The notes beneath the pieces were generated by a model, which saw only the letters and a program-made list of their open reading frames with translations, was not told where the DNA came from and ran no database searches. A stretch of DNA of 64,000 nucleotides from JBGPHT01 sp041484525 (lineage in GTDB: Bacteria > Acidobacteriota > Terriglobia > Bryobacterales > Bryobacteraceae), in contig JBGPHT010000021.1 of the NCBI GenBank assembly GCA_041484525.1, positions 1-64,000 of the forward strand, in the 5' to 3' direction. Made by a program: the position numbers and the translations under genes. Below, in pieces: positions 36,275 through 46,169 of this stretch (position 1 is its first letter; each line of letters begins with the position of its first letter).

Positions 36275-36296
36275 CGAATCCCTCTCTCTCCGCCAT
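36275..36296 (+). repeat. Right direct repeat: displaced 3' end of tRNA-Ser (attR-like)
   Basis: A perfect 22-base copy of the tRNA-Ser 3' end, including CCAT, is followed by TTTAG. It marks where the original tRNA continued before insertion of the RT element. Confidence 0.85.
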
Positions 36297-36434
36297 TTTA
36301 GAATCAGCACGTTACCAAAAAAGCCGATCTTGAGCAATGAATCCAGGATTCTCCTCCACCGTTTCCCCGGCCCGCTGGGGCGCCGGAGAGAGCAGCCGGA
36401 TTCCGCCGTGTGGAGTACACTCGAACTAATCGCT

Positions 36435-37445
36435 ATGTTGCGCACCTCCCGCTTTGTACTCGTCCTTGTCCTCTCGGCCACCGCACGACTCGCTTCGGCG
36501 CAGCCCAACTCGCAACCCAATCCCTATCGCACCATCGAGAACTGGGCCAAGATGCCCGAGGGCAGAACGTGGGGATCCACCAGTGGTGTCGCCATCGATC
36601 GCGCCGGCAATATCTGGGTGGGGGAACGATGCGGGCAGAACTCCTGCGCCGGCCGGACCGACAACCCCATCCTCGAATTCGATCCCTCCGGCAAGTTGCT
36701 CAAGAGCTTTGGCGCGGGAATGTTCATCTTTCCCCACGGTCTCACGCTCGACAAAGATGGCAACGTTTGGGTGACCGATGGCCGCGCGCAGGACGGCAAG
36801 GGAAATCAGGTCTTCAAGTTCAGCCCCGAAGGCAAGGTGCTGCTGACACTCGGCAAGGCCGGAGTGGCGGGCGATGGTCCCGACAGTTTCAACCAGCCGT
36901 CGGCGGTCGCCATCGCACCTAATGGCGACATCTTCGTCGCCGATGGACATGGCGCCAACAGCAACGCGCGCGTGGTGAAGTTTTCGAAGGACGGCAAGTT
37001 CCTCAAGACTTGGGGCAAGAAAGGCACGGCGCCGGGCGATTTCGACACCCCGCACGCCCTGGCTTTCGATTCCAAGGGACGCCTGTTCGTCGGCGACCGC
37101 GCCAACGACCGCATCCAGATCTTCGACCAGGACGGCAAGTTCCTCGACCAGTGGACGCAGTTCAGCCGGCCCAGCGCGCTCTCCATCGATCGCAACGATA
37201 TCTTATACGTCTCCGATTCCGAGTCGCGGGAAAAGGACGGCTACGGCCACCATCCCGGCTGGAAACGGGGCATTCGCATCGGCAGCGCCAAAGACGGCAC
37301 CGTTACCGCATTCATTCCAGACACCTACGCCGACCCCGAGAATTCCTCCACCAGCGGATCGGAAGGCGTTACCGCCGACGCCCAGGGGAACATCTACGGT
37401 GCGGAGGTCCAACAGAAGGATTTGAAGAAATATGTCAAGAAATAG
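36435..37445 (+). CDS. Secreted NHL-repeat propeller, amidating-lyase-like
   Basis: ATG 36435 gives a signal peptide (MLRTSRFVLVLVLSATARLASA). The 336-residue protein is a six-bladed NHL propeller: SGVAIDRAGNIWVGERCG, HGLTLDKDGNVWVTDGRAQD, SAVAIAPNGDIFVADGHG, HALAFDSKGRLFVGDRAN and SALSIDRNDILYVSDSES. The pattern resembles the peptidyl-alpha-hydroxyglycine amidating lyase domain, which cuts hydroxyglycine peptides, but the zinc and calcium ligands were not assigned. It stands alone next to the RT element. A copper monooxygenase of the partner type lies far away at 5171, so a joint pathway is only a thought. Confidence 0.75.
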   Translation: MLRTSRFVLVLVLSATARLASAQPNSQPNPYRTIENWAKMPEGRTWGSTSGVAIDRAGNIWVGERCGQNSCAGRTDNPILEFDPSGKLLKSFGAGMFIFPHGLTLDKDGNVWVTDGRAQDGKGNQVFKFSPEGKVLLTLGKAGVAGDGPDSFNQPSAVAIAPNGDIFVADGHGANSNARVVKFSKDGKFLKTWGKKGTAPGDFDTPHALAFDSKGRLFVGDRANDRIQIFDQDGKFLDQWTQFSRPSALSIDRNDILYVSDSESREKDGYGHHPGWKRGIRIGSAKDGTVTAFIPDTYADPENSSTSGSEGVTADAQGNIYGAEVQQKDLKKYVKK

Positions 37446-37572
37446 GCCGGCGCTTTCTTCGCTTTCCCTTCTCTGTTAAACTCAAACCCATCGGGGCATT
37501 TTTTCAACGCATCTTTTAGGTAAATTGCACGTCTAAAATCTCAAGCCCCCATTTTTATCGGAGTGTGCTCCC

Positions 37573-38781
37573 GTGTCTCGTAACGCCATTCTTGCCGTCG
37601 CAGTGTCCGCCGCTCTCGCTCTGTCCGCTTGCAAGCAGCAGCAGGCCCGAAGCGGTCCGGCCGGTCCCCCGGTGGTCCCCGTCTCGGTCGCGAAGGTCTC
37701 GCAGGAATCCGTACCTACGGAGCTGCGGGTTATCGGAACGGTCGAGGCATCTTCCATCGTGCAGGTGAAGTCTCAGGTGGCAGGCGAACTGATGCGCGTG
37801 GCCTTCGCCGAAGGCCAGAACGTGGCTAAGAACGACCTGTTGTTTCAGATCGATCCCCGTCCTTACGACGACGCCGTGAGGCAGGCCGAGGCCGCTATCA
37901 CGCGCGACCAGGCCGCCATCACACAGCAGGAAGCCGCGCTCGCTCGCGATTCCGCCCAAGCCGAGTTCGCCCGTACCGACGCCGGCCGCTACGAACAACT
38001 GCAGCGGGCGGGCGTCGTCTCCAAATCGCAATACGACCAGGCGAAGACCTCGGCCGACGTTTCGCGCGAATCGGCAAACGCCACCCAGGCGGCCATCTCG
38101 ACCGCCCGCGCCGCGCTCGAATCCGACCAGGCGGCGCTCGCCAAGGCGCGCCTCGATCGCAGCTACTGCGAGATCCGTTCGCCGCTCTCCGGCCGCGCCG
38201 GCAACCTGCTGGTACACGGCGGCAATCTGGTCAAGGCCAACGACGTGCCGCTGGTGGTGATTCACCAGCTTGCCCCCATCTTCGTCACCTTCAGCGTGCC
38301 CGAGCAGCACCTCGCCACCATCCGGCGCATCAACGCGAATCGCAAGCTGCAGGTGCGCGCCGTCCCGCGTGACAATCAACAGCGCACCGCCGCCGGTTAT
38401 CTCTCGGTCATCGACAACACGGTCGATTCCACCACCGGCACCATCCACCTGAAGGGCACCTTCGAGAACGCCGACGGGCTGCTCTGGCCGGGACAGTTCG
38501 TCACCGTGATGCTGGCGCTCGACGCCTTGAACGCCGCCGCCGTGGTGCCGGCCGAGGCGGTGCAGAACGGACAGCAGGGACAGTTCGTCTACGTGGTCCA
38601 GGCGGATAACAAGGTTGCCATCCGCGTCGTGAAGCCCGGTATCTTGTTCGGCAAGAGAATGGTGATCGAAAGCGGTCTCGCACCGGGCGAGACGGTCGTG
38701 ATCGATGGCCAGTTGCGCTTGTTCCCGGGCGCCACGGTACGTACGGTCGATCCGGGCGCGCTCGGTTCGGGGGCGTTATGA
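37573..38781 (+). CDS. RND efflux periplasmic adaptor (membrane fusion protein)
   Basis: GTG at 37573 opens a lipoprotein signal (AVSAALALSAC, Cys at the end of the lipobox). The body is a typical HlyD/AcrA-type adaptor: lipoyl half GTVEASSIVQVKSQVAGELM, a long alpha-hairpin of heptads (QAEAAITRDQAAITQQEAAL), the second lipoyl half YCEIRSPLSGRAGNLLVHGG, and beta-barrel and membrane-proximal domains. It overlaps the pump gene by four bases (ATGA). It bridges the inner-membrane pump and an outer-membrane TolC-type channel, which is not encoded nearby. Confidence 0.92.
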   Translation: MSRNAILAVAVSAALALSACKQQQARSGPAGPPVVPVSVAKVSQESVPTELRVIGTVEASSIVQVKSQVAGELMRVAFAEGQNVAKNDLLFQIDPRPYDDAVRQAEAAITRDQAAITQQEAALARDSAQAEFARTDAGRYEQLQRAGVVSKSQYDQAKTSADVSRESANATQAAISTARAALESDQAALAKARLDRSYCEIRSPLSGRAGNLLVHGGNLVKANDVPLVVIHQLAPIFVTFSVPEQHLATIRRINANRKLQVRAVPRDNQQRTAAGYLSVIDNTVDSTTGTIHLKGTFENADGLLWPGQFVTVMLALDALNAAAVVPAEAVQNGQQGQFVYVVQADNKVAIRVVKPGILFGKRMVIESGLAPGETVVIDGQLRLFPGATVRTVDPGALGSGAL

Positions 38782-41700
38782 ACCTGTCCCGCATTTTTAT
38801 TCAGCGCCCGGTGATGACGGCGCTGGTGACGCTCGCGGTGGTGATGTTCGGCATCATCGCGTTTCGCGGACTGCCGGTGGCCGCGCTGCCCAGCGTCGAC
38901 TACCCCACCATCAATGTGACGGCGGCCGTCCCCGGAGCTAACCCCGAAACCATGGCGTCCTCAGTGGCCACGCCGCTCGAGCGCGAGTTCTCGACCATCG
39001 CCGGCATCACGGCGATGAACTCCACGAACCAACTCGGCATTACTTCGATCACTGTGCAGTTTTCGCTCGACCGGAAAATCGATGCCGCCGCGCAGGACAT
39101 TCAGGCCGCCATCGCGCGCGCCGGCGGCCGTCTGCCCACCAGCATGCCGCGTCCGCCTTCCTATCAGAAGGTGAACCCGGCGGAGCAGGCGGTGCTGTAT
39201 CTAGCGCTCGATTCCGAAACGCTGCCGATGTACTCCGTCAACGAGTACGCCGATACCACGCTCGCGCAGCGCATCTCGATGGTGGACGGCGTGTCGCGCG
39301 TACAGGTGTTCGGCGCGCAGAAATACGCGGTGCGGGTGCAGATCGATCCCGAACAGCTCGCCGCCCGCGGCATTGGCATCGACGAAGTCAAGAACGCCAT
39401 CTCGAGCAGCAACACCAACCTGCCCACCGGCCGCCTGGATGGCGACAAGCAGTCTTTCACCATCGAATCCTCCGGCAAACTGCTCAACGCGGCCGCCTAC
39501 CGTCCGATCATCGTCGCCTGGCGCAACGGCTCGCCGGTGCGCCTCGAGCAGCTCGGCAACGTCCTCGACAGCGTGGACAACACCAAGCTCGCCGCCTGGT
39601 TCAACAATAAGCACGCCGTCATTCTGGCCATCCAGCGCCAGCCCGGCACCAACACCGTCGCCGTGGTCGACAGCATTCTGTCGCTGCTGCCGCAATTCCG
39701 CCGCGAGATTCCGCCCTCGGTCAACCTCACAGTTGCATTTGACGCCTCCGCCCCGGTGCGCAATTCCATCCGCGACGTCGAGTTCACTCTCGTCCTGACC
39801 ATCTGCGTGGTGATCGCGGTCATCTTCCTGTTCCTGCGCAACGTCTCCGCCACCCTGATTCCCGGCTGCGCCGTGCCCTACTCGATCGTCGGCACCTTCG
39901 CCGTGATGTACCTGCTCGGCTACAGCCTGAACTACCTCTCGCTGATGGCGCTCACGCTATCCGTCGGCTTCGTAGTGGATGACGCCATCGTGATGCTGGA
40001 GAACATCGTGCGCCACATGGAGCTGGGGAAGTCGCGCATGCAAGCCGCCATCAGCGCCGCCCAGGAAATCGGCTTCACCATTATCTCGATGACGGTTTCG
40101 CTGGTAGCGGTGTTCATACCGGTGCTGTTCCTCGGGGGCATCGTGGGCCGCCTGCTGCACGAGTTCTCGGTCACTATCGTGGCAGCCATTCTGATCTCCG
40201 GCTTCGTCTCTCTCACCCTTACTCCGATGCTCGGCAGCCGGTATCTGAAATCGGAACACGAGGTGAAGCACGGCTGGCTCTACCGCTTCCTCGAAGGCGG
40301 ATTCGACCGGCTGACACGAGGGTATGAGTTCACGCTCGGCATTGCCATGCGCATGCGGCTGGTCACGCTGACCGTCGCCATCCTGATGCTGGTGGGAACC
40401 GTGTATCTGTTCCGCACCATGCCTACCGGCTTCATTCCCAGCCAGGACAACGGCTTCATGTTCGCCGCGACGGTCGGCCCGCAGGACATGTCGTTCGATA
40501 GCATGGCGCGGCACACCAAGGCGGTGGGCGACCTGGTTTCCCACCACCCCGACGTTCAGGACACGGGCATTTTCGTGCCCGGGCCGCAGGGCCCCAGCTC
40601 CGGCATCATCTTCGCCCGCATGAAGCCGCTCAAGCAGCGCACGAAATCGGTGGACCAGATTATCGAAGAGCTGCGCCCCAAGACTTTGTCGGTGCCCGGC
40701 ATCTTCGCGTTCATGCAGAACCCGCCGCCCGTCACCATCAGCGGGCAGAACATTGCAGCCACCTCGTATCAGCTCACGCTGCAAAGCGCCAACTTACAGG
40801 AGATCTACACCTGGGCTCCGCAGCTCACCGCGAAGATGAGGCAGCTCGAGGGTTTCGTCGACGTGAATAACGACCTGCTCATCGCGAGCCCGCAGTTGAT
40901 GGTGGATATCGACCGCGACCGCTCGCTCGCCGCCGGCATTACGCCGCAGCAAGTGCAGGACGCGCTCTTCAGCGCCTACAGCCAGCGCGAAGTTTCGGTC
41001 ATGTACGCGCCCGCCAACCAGTATTCGGTGATCCTCGAAGTACTGCCCGAATACCAGCGCAATCCGGACGAGCTATCCAAGCTCTACCTGCGCTCCTCGC
41101 AGGGCAATCTGGTGCCCCTCGACACAGTGGTGAAAACCAGGCGCCAGACCGGACCGCTGCAGATCAACCACTTCGGCCAGTTGCCCGCCGTCACCATCGG
41201 CTTCAACCTGCGCCCGGGGTTCTCGCTCGGCGACGCCGCGCAGCACGTGGACGACGCCATCCGCGATATGCGCATGCCCGCCACCATCAGCGCCAGCTTC
41301 CAGGGCACGGTCAAGGAATTCCAAAGCTCCTTCGCCAACCTGACGGTGCTGTTGCTCGTGGCCATCCTGGTGATCTACATCGTGCTGGGGATCCTATATG
41401 AAAGCTTCATCCATCCGATCACGATTCTCTCCGGCCTGCCCTCGGCGGTTTTCGGTGCGCTGCTGACGCTCGTGATCTTCCACCGGCAGCTCGATCTCTA
41501 CGCCTTCGTCGGCATCATCATGCTGTTCGGCGTGGTGAAGAAGAACGCGATCATGATGATCGATTTCGCGGTGGATGCGCGGCGCCAGGGCCGGACCGCA
41601 TACGACGCCATCTGGCAGGGATGCCTGCTGCGCTTCCGCCCCATCATGATGACGACGGTGGCCGCCCTCTTCGGCACCCTGCCGATCGCCCTCGGCTACG

Positions 41701-41882
41701 GCGAAGGCGCCGACGCGCGCCAGCCGCTCGGTCTGGCAGTGGTCGGCGGCCTGGTGGTGAGCCAGTTCCTGACGCTCTACATCACGCCCGTGATCTATCT
41801 CTACCTGGAGAGCTTCCAGGAATGGTACCGCGGCGGCAAGACTCCCCAGCCCGCGGAAGCCGAAGTTGCGGTGAGCCGTTAA
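38778..41882 (+). CDS. RND multidrug efflux permease (AcrB/MdtB family)
   Basis: The 1034-residue length and full architecture fit HAE-1 type RND pumps. There are twelve transmembrane helices, two large periplasmic loops and the proton-relay residues: the two Asp of VGFVVDDAIVMLENI in TM4 and the Lys of LFGVVKKNAIMMID in TM10. The N-terminus (MNLSRIFIQRPVMTALVTLA) is typical. It is translationally coupled to the adaptor gene. The pump exports drugs or other amphiphiles from periplasm or inner leaflet. No local regulator or TolC gene is seen, so expression is probably governed elsewhere. Confidence 0.95.
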   Translation: MNLSRIFIQRPVMTALVTLAVVMFGIIAFRGLPVAALPSVDYPTINVTAAVPGANPETMASSVATPLEREFSTIAGITAMNSTNQLGITSITVQFSLDRKIDAAAQDIQAAIARAGGRLPTSMPRPPSYQKVNPAEQAVLYLALDSETLPMYSVNEYADTTLAQRISMVDGVSRVQVFGAQKYAVRVQIDPEQLAARGIGIDEVKNAISSSNTNLPTGRLDGDKQSFTIESSGKLLNAAAYRPIIVAWRNGSPVRLEQLGNVLDSVDNTKLAAWFNNKHAVILAIQRQPGTNTVAVVDSILSLLPQFRREIPPSVNLTVAFDASAPVRNSIRDVEFTLVLTICVVIAVIFLFLRNVSATLIPGCAVPYSIVGTFAVMYLLGYSLNYLSLMALTLSVGFVVDDAIVMLENIVRHMELGKSRMQAAISAAQEIGFTIISMTVSLVAVFIPVLFLGGIVGRLLHEFSVTIVAAILISGFVSLTLTPMLGSRYLKSEHEVKHGWLYRFLEGGFDRLTRGYEFTLGIAMRMRLVTLTVAILMLVGTVYLFRTMPTGFIPSQDNGFMFAATVGPQDMSFDSMARHTKAVGDLVSHHPDVQDTGIFVPGPQGPSSGIIFARMKPLKQRTKSVDQIIEELRPKTLSVPGIFAFMQNPPPVTISGQNIAATSYQLTLQSANLQEIYTWAPQLTAKMRQLEGFVDVNNDLLIASPQLMVDIDRDRSLAAGITPQQVQDALFSAYSQREVSVMYAPANQYSVILEVLPEYQRNPDELSKLYLRSSQGNLVPLDTVVKTRRQTGPLQINHFGQLPAVTIGFNLRPGFSLGDAAQHVDDAIRDMRMPATISASFQGTVKEFQSSFANLTVLLLVAILVIYIVLGILYESFIHPITILSGLPSAVFGALLTLVIFHRQLDLYAFVGIIMLFGVVKKNAIMMIDFAVDARRQGRTAYDAIWQGCLLRFRPIMMTTVAALFGTLPIALGYGEGADARQPLGLAVVGGLVVSQFLTLYITPVIYLYLESFQEWYRGGKTPQPAEAEVAVSR

Positions 41883-42096
41883 CGCAAGGTTGCCGGGTAC
41901 GGCCAGTACTTCGGCGGCACTTCCGGGCCGCCGCCCGTCACACCTGTTGCGACCCCAGGAACCGTGTGGACCACGCTTGACATCACCCGCGTAACGCTTT
42001 AGAATTGCCCCAATCTTCAATCTCAACTCGACCGCGGGCCACACTGTCGCGGAATCGGTGTTTTTTAGGCTACGTAATTTTGAGGAGGGGGTCAAC

Positions 42097-45000
42097 ATGA
42101 GGGGTAATTCTTCTTTCGGCCGGCTGTTAGTCTGCCTGGCGATTCTCTTTTGTCTCGGCGCAACGCCTGCCTGGACACAAGCCACATCAACCAGTACCGT
42201 AGCTGGCCTCGTCACAGACGAATCCGGCGCCGCCGTAGTCGGAGCTCAGGTCAAGATCGCCGACCCCAGCACCGGCAGTACGCAAGCGACGCTCAGTAAT
42301 GACACGGGCCGCTATGTGTTCGTCAACGTCTCGTCCGGGACGTACACGATCACCGTCAACAAGGAAGGCTTCACCGTATACAAGGTGAACGCACAGAAGG
42401 TGGAGGTCGGCACCACAATCACTGTCAACGCTTCGTTGAAGATCGGCTCGACTTCGACCACCGTTGAAGTGTCGGCGCACGCCGGCGCGGAACTGCAGGT
42501 CACCAATGCCGCGGTCGGCACCACGCTGAACTCCGAAGCCCTGATGGTGCTGCCGAACCTCGGCCGCGACGTCTCCACGCTGGCTGTGCTCCAGCCGGGC
42601 GTCACGCCGGGCGGCTTCACTGCAGGCGCCTACGCCGACCAGAACACCTACACGCTGGACGGCGGAAACAACTCCGATGACATGGCCGGCAACTACACCA
42701 GTTACACGACCAACTTCACCGGCACCGGCGGCACGCAGACCAACGGCAACCCCTCGGGTGTGGTCCCCACCCCCGTCGAGAGCATTGAGGAATTCCGCGT
42801 GCAGACGTTCAACCAGACGTCGGACTTCAACAGCTCCATCGGCGGCAACGTGCAGATGGTGACGAAGCGCGGCACCAACGGACTCCACGGTTCGCTCTAC
42901 GGTTACTACTTCGCGACCAACGTGGGCGCGGCCAATAGCTGGACGAATAACCATACTCCGTCGGCGGCATTCGGCACGCCGTACACGCCTCTCCCGTCCA
43001 ACCACCGCAGCCGCTTTGGTAGCTCACTCGGCGGGCCGATGACTCCGAAGATTCTCGGCGGCAAGACTTACTTCTTCGTCAACTACGAAGGCAGCCGGTT
43101 CCCCAACGTTGCCAATTACGAGCGCACCGTGCCTTCGGAACTCATGCGCGCGGGCGTAATTCAGATCCCGAACGCGGCCGGCGTATGGACGGCGTATAAC
43201 CTCAATCCCAACGCCGTCACCGTGAACGGTGTCACCTATCAGCCGGCAGTTTGTCCGGGCGGCGCCTGCGATCCGCGCGGCATCGGGATCAATCCCATCG
43301 TGAAGCAGATTTGGGACAAGCAGATGCCCCATGCCAACGAGTTTCTCAATCAGGGCGATCTGTATAATACGCAGGGCTATTTGTCGACGATTCGCGCACC
43401 TCTCACCAGCAACTCATACGTTGCTCGCATCGACCATGACTTCGGCGACCGGAACCGTTTCTATGCCACTTACCGGTACACGCGGCTGATCAGTCTCACC
43501 ACCAACCAGGTGGATATCGGCGGCGTCCTGCCCGGCAACACCCTGGGGACGCCCGCCGCGGTTGCCCCTCGTCCGCAGATTCCCGCGTTCTGGGCTACGG
43601 GTCTGACCACTAATATCACTCCTACCGTCACCAATACCGTGGTCTTCAACTACACGCGCAATTTCTGGCAGTGGGGCGGCGCCAATTCTCCCCCGCAGCT
43701 CCCGGGCTTGGGCGGCGCGGTCGAGATCGGCGGCGAAAGCGCCAACGCACTGATTCCCTACAATGTCAATACCCAGAGCACGCGCCAGCGCTTCTGGGAC
43801 GGCCAGGACAAGACGCTCAAGGACGACTTGACGATGATCAAGGGCAACCACCTGTTCCAGTTCGGCGGTAGTTACCAGCGCAACTTCAACTATCACATGC
43901 GCACCGACAACGGGCAGGGCATCAACAATCAGATCGTCTACCAGATCACCAATTCCGGAATCAACTTCACTAACTCGCCCTATATTCCGACCACGGTGCC
44001 TTCCGGCCAGGCGTCGGCCTATCAGGTCGCCTATGCGGAAGTGCTGGGTCTGGTCAATCAGCCACAGGTCGCCTACACGCGCGCCGGAGCCAATCTGGCT
44101 ATCCAACCGGTGGGCAGCGTAGCCTTCGATCAGAGCATCATCCCGTATTACAACACTTACTTCAGCGATACCTGGCACATGAAGAAGTCGTTCACCCTGA
44201 CTTACGGCCTCTCGTACGGTTTGGAAATGCCTCCCTACGAACTGGGCGGAAAACAGGTCGAACTTACCTATGCCGACGGTTCGCTGGTAGATACAGAAGA
44301 TTATCTGGCACAGCGCAAGCGCGCAGCCCTGGCCGGACAGGTCTACAATCCGCTGATTGCGTTTGCCACCGTCCCCAACGTGGGCAAGGGTCTGAAGTAT
44401 CCGTATTACCCGTTCTACGGCGGGTTCAGCCCGCGCGTTTCCGCGGCCTGGAATCCGAATTACAGCGACGGGATACTGGGCAAGATTTTCGGACAGGGGA
44501 AGACCGTCATCCGCGGCGGCTACGGCCGCATCTACGGCCGTCTGAACGGCGTCAACCTGGTTCTGGTTCCGCTGCTTGGCCCCGGCCTGCTGCAGGCTGT
44601 CAACTGTGCCGGCGCCAGCAAGGATGGTAAGTGCCTCGGCGCCGGCAACGTCGACCCGGCCACCGCTTTCCGCATCGGCACGGATGGCATGACCGCTCCG
44701 CTGCCCGGAATTTCGCAGACGCTGGCCCAGCCTTACGTACCTGGCGTGAACGGCAACGCGGCCGCGGGCGATGCCACCGTGCTCGACCCGCGCTACCGGC
44801 CCGAGCGCACGGATAACGTCAGCATTACGATTCAGCGCCAGATCTCGCAGAAGAGTACCCTCGAGGTCGGCTATATCGGGCGCATCATCCGCAACGAATT
44901 CCAGGAGATCAACCTGGATGCTGTTCCCTACATGACGACTCTCGGGGGCCAGACGTTCGCGCAGGCCTATTCCGCCATCTACAATGCCGTCGTGAACAAC

Positions 45001-46086
45001 GGCGTGGCTGCGGCCAACGTCGCGGCGCAGCCGTTCTTTGAGAACGTGCTGGGCGGCGCCGGGTCGGCCTATTGCACCGGTTCGCCCAACTGCGCCTCTG
45101 CCGTGGCCTCGAAGAACCTGTCACTGCTCAGAAACACCGCCGTGTCCGACCTGTGGAGCACGCTTTCGAAGACCTCCTCCTGGACGCTGGCGCGCAGCAT
45201 GCTGAGCGGGGCGCTGGGAACGGGCCTGACCAGCCAGATCACCGGTTCGGTCAACACCACCACGAGCCTCGGCTATGGCAATTACAACGCCCTGTTCGTC
45301 ACGTTCCGCATGCGCGACTTCCACGGCGTAACCGCCACCAGTAACTTCACCTGGGGCCGTTCCCTGGGTACGGGAGCATTAGGACAAGCCAATAGCTCGA
45401 ATACCGCTCTCGACGTCTGGAACATGCAGGCGAACTATGGCATCCAGAACTTCGACATCAAGTTCATTTACAACGTTGCCATGTACTACCAGCCGAAGAT
45501 ATTCAAGAGTCAGCGCGGCGTCCTGGGCCACATTCTGGGCGGCTGGACCTTCTCTCCGCTTTTGACCGCACAGAGCGGCGGCGGGATTTCGCCGACCTAC
45601 AGCGAGGGTAGCTGCACCGGTTGCCAGGCATTCGGTGAAGTTACTCCGCCTGCATCCTCCACCGCGACTACGGAGAACGCAGTGGCCGCTTCATCGTACA
45701 CCGGCGGCACCTCGGCCCACTACAACAACGCCGGCTCGGGTGGCGTTGGTACCACCAACCCAACCAACGTCAATATGTTCGGTGATCCAGCTTCGGTCCT
45801 CAAAGAGTTCCGGCCGTGCGTGCTTGGCTATGACACCAGTTGCGGTGGCTACTATGTCCTGCGCGGGCTGCCGCGCTGGAACCTTGACGCCGCCGTAGGC
45901 AAGGACATCTCCTTTATGGAAGGGCGCATCGGCGCCACTCTCAGCTTCCAGTTCACCAACGTCCTGAACCACGTAGTCATGGGCAACCCGACTCTGACGG
46001 TCACTAGCCCAACCTCGTTCGGCAGGATCACCGGCACGACCGGCACGCCGCGCAACATGGAGTTCGGCCTCCGCCTCCACTTCTGA
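42097..46086 (+). CDS. TonB-dependent receptor with Cna-B domain (1329 aa)
   Basis: ATG at 42097 is chosen because GGAGGGGG stands just upstream. The signal peptide (FGRLLVCLAILFCLGATPAWTQ) is followed by a Cna-B domain (TVAGLVTDESGAAVVGAQVK), a plug region (YTLDGGNNSDDMAGNYTSYT, FRVQTFNQTSDFNSSIGGNV) and a long outer-membrane barrel ending in RNMEFGLRLHF. It has the architecture of the receptor at 10265-13564 but is not accompanied by TPR or ASPIC genes. It probably takes up a polymer-derived nutrient. A hairpin follows the stop codon. Confidence 0.9.
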   Translation: MRGNSSFGRLLVCLAILFCLGATPAWTQATSTSTVAGLVTDESGAAVVGAQVKIADPSTGSTQATLSNDTGRYVFVNVSSGTYTITVNKEGFTVYKVNAQKVEVGTTITVNASLKIGSTSTTVEVSAHAGAELQVTNAAVGTTLNSEALMVLPNLGRDVSTLAVLQPGVTPGGFTAGAYADQNTYTLDGGNNSDDMAGNYTSYTTNFTGTGGTQTNGNPSGVVPTPVESIEEFRVQTFNQTSDFNSSIGGNVQMVTKRGTNGLHGSLYGYYFATNVGAANSWTNNHTPSAAFGTPYTPLPSNHRSRFGSSLGGPMTPKILGGKTYFFVNYEGSRFPNVANYERTVPSELMRAGVIQIPNAAGVWTAYNLNPNAVTVNGVTYQPAVCPGGACDPRGIGINPIVKQIWDKQMPHANEFLNQGDLYNTQGYLSTIRAPLTSNSYVARIDHDFGDRNRFYATYRYTRLISLTTNQVDIGGVLPGNTLGTPAAVAPRPQIPAFWATGLTTNITPTVTNTVVFNYTRNFWQWGGANSPPQLPGLGGAVEIGGESANALIPYNVNTQSTRQRFWDGQDKTLKDDLTMIKGNHLFQFGGSYQRNFNYHMRTDNGQGINNQIVYQITNSGINFTNSPYIPTTVPSGQASAYQVAYAEVLGLVNQPQVAYTRAGANLAIQPVGSVAFDQSIIPYYNTYFSDTWHMKKSFTLTYGLSYGLEMPPYELGGKQVELTYADGSLVDTEDYLAQRKRAALAGQVYNPLIAFATVPNVGKGLKYPYYPFYGGFSPRVSAAWNPNYSDGILGKIFGQGKTVIRGGYGRIYGRLNGVNLVLVPLLGPGLLQAVNCAGASKDGKCLGAGNVDPATAFRIGTDGMTAPLPGISQTLAQPYVPGVNGNAAAGDATVLDPRYRPERTDNVSITIQRQISQKSTLEVGYIGRIIRNEFQEINLDAVPYMTTLGGQTFAQAYSAIYNAVVNNGVAAANVAAQPFFENVLGGAGSAYCTGSPNCASAVASKNLSLLRNTAVSDLWSTLSKTSSWTLARSMLSGALGTGLTSQITGSVNTTTSLGYGNYNALFVTFRMRDFHGVTATSNFTWGRSLGTGALGQANSSNTALDVWNMQANYGIQNFDIKFIYNVAMYYQPKIFKSQRGVLGHILGGWTFSPLLTAQSGGGISPTYSEGSCTGCQAFGEVTPPASSTATTENAVAASSYTGGTSAHYNNAGSGGVGTTNPTNVNMFGDPASVLKEFRPCVLGYDTSCGGYYVLRGLPRWNLDAAVGKDISFMEGRIGATLSFQFTNVLNHVVMGNPTLTVTSPTSFGRITGTTGTPRNMEFGLRLHF

Positions 46087-46101
46087 TGTAGCAGCCTTCG
46101 A

Positions 46102-46125
46102 GAGGGGTCGTGAAAGCGGCCCCTC
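46102..46125 (+). terminator. Hairpin after the second TonB receptor
   Basis: GAGGGGTC (46102-46109) pairs with GGCCCCTC (46118-46125) with one G-U pair and an eight-base loop, 16 bases after the stop. There is no clear T-tract, so it may serve as an RNA 3'-end stabiliser or bidirectional terminator. Confidence 0.5.
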
Positions 46126-46169
46126 GCAATTCCTCACTCCAGCAGCCGTCACCGAATCGCGCCAACCGC

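Larger units (their letters stand above)
33842..36296 (+). mobile_element. 2.4-kb tRNA-Ser-integrated element carrying a reverse transcriptase
   Basis: The element is bounded by perfect 22-base direct repeats of the tRNA-Ser 3' end. Its interior (33864-36274) holds one large reverse transcriptase gene and possibly one small open frame. Its base composition is visibly richer in A and T than the flanks. It has no integrase, relaxase or transposase, so it must be moved by a recombinase from elsewhere or have lost its own. GCAATAGCGTGCAA (33889-33902) near the left end recurs as GCAATAACGTGCAA (36177-36190) near the right end and could be recombinase or processing sites. The layout fits a compact defence-type cargo islet. 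Confidence 0.8.

Noticed and set aside
36435..37445. NHL protein as partner of the copper monooxygenase in peptide amidation
   Set aside because: The genes are 30 kb apart and the lyase metal ligands were not identified, so the link is not supported.
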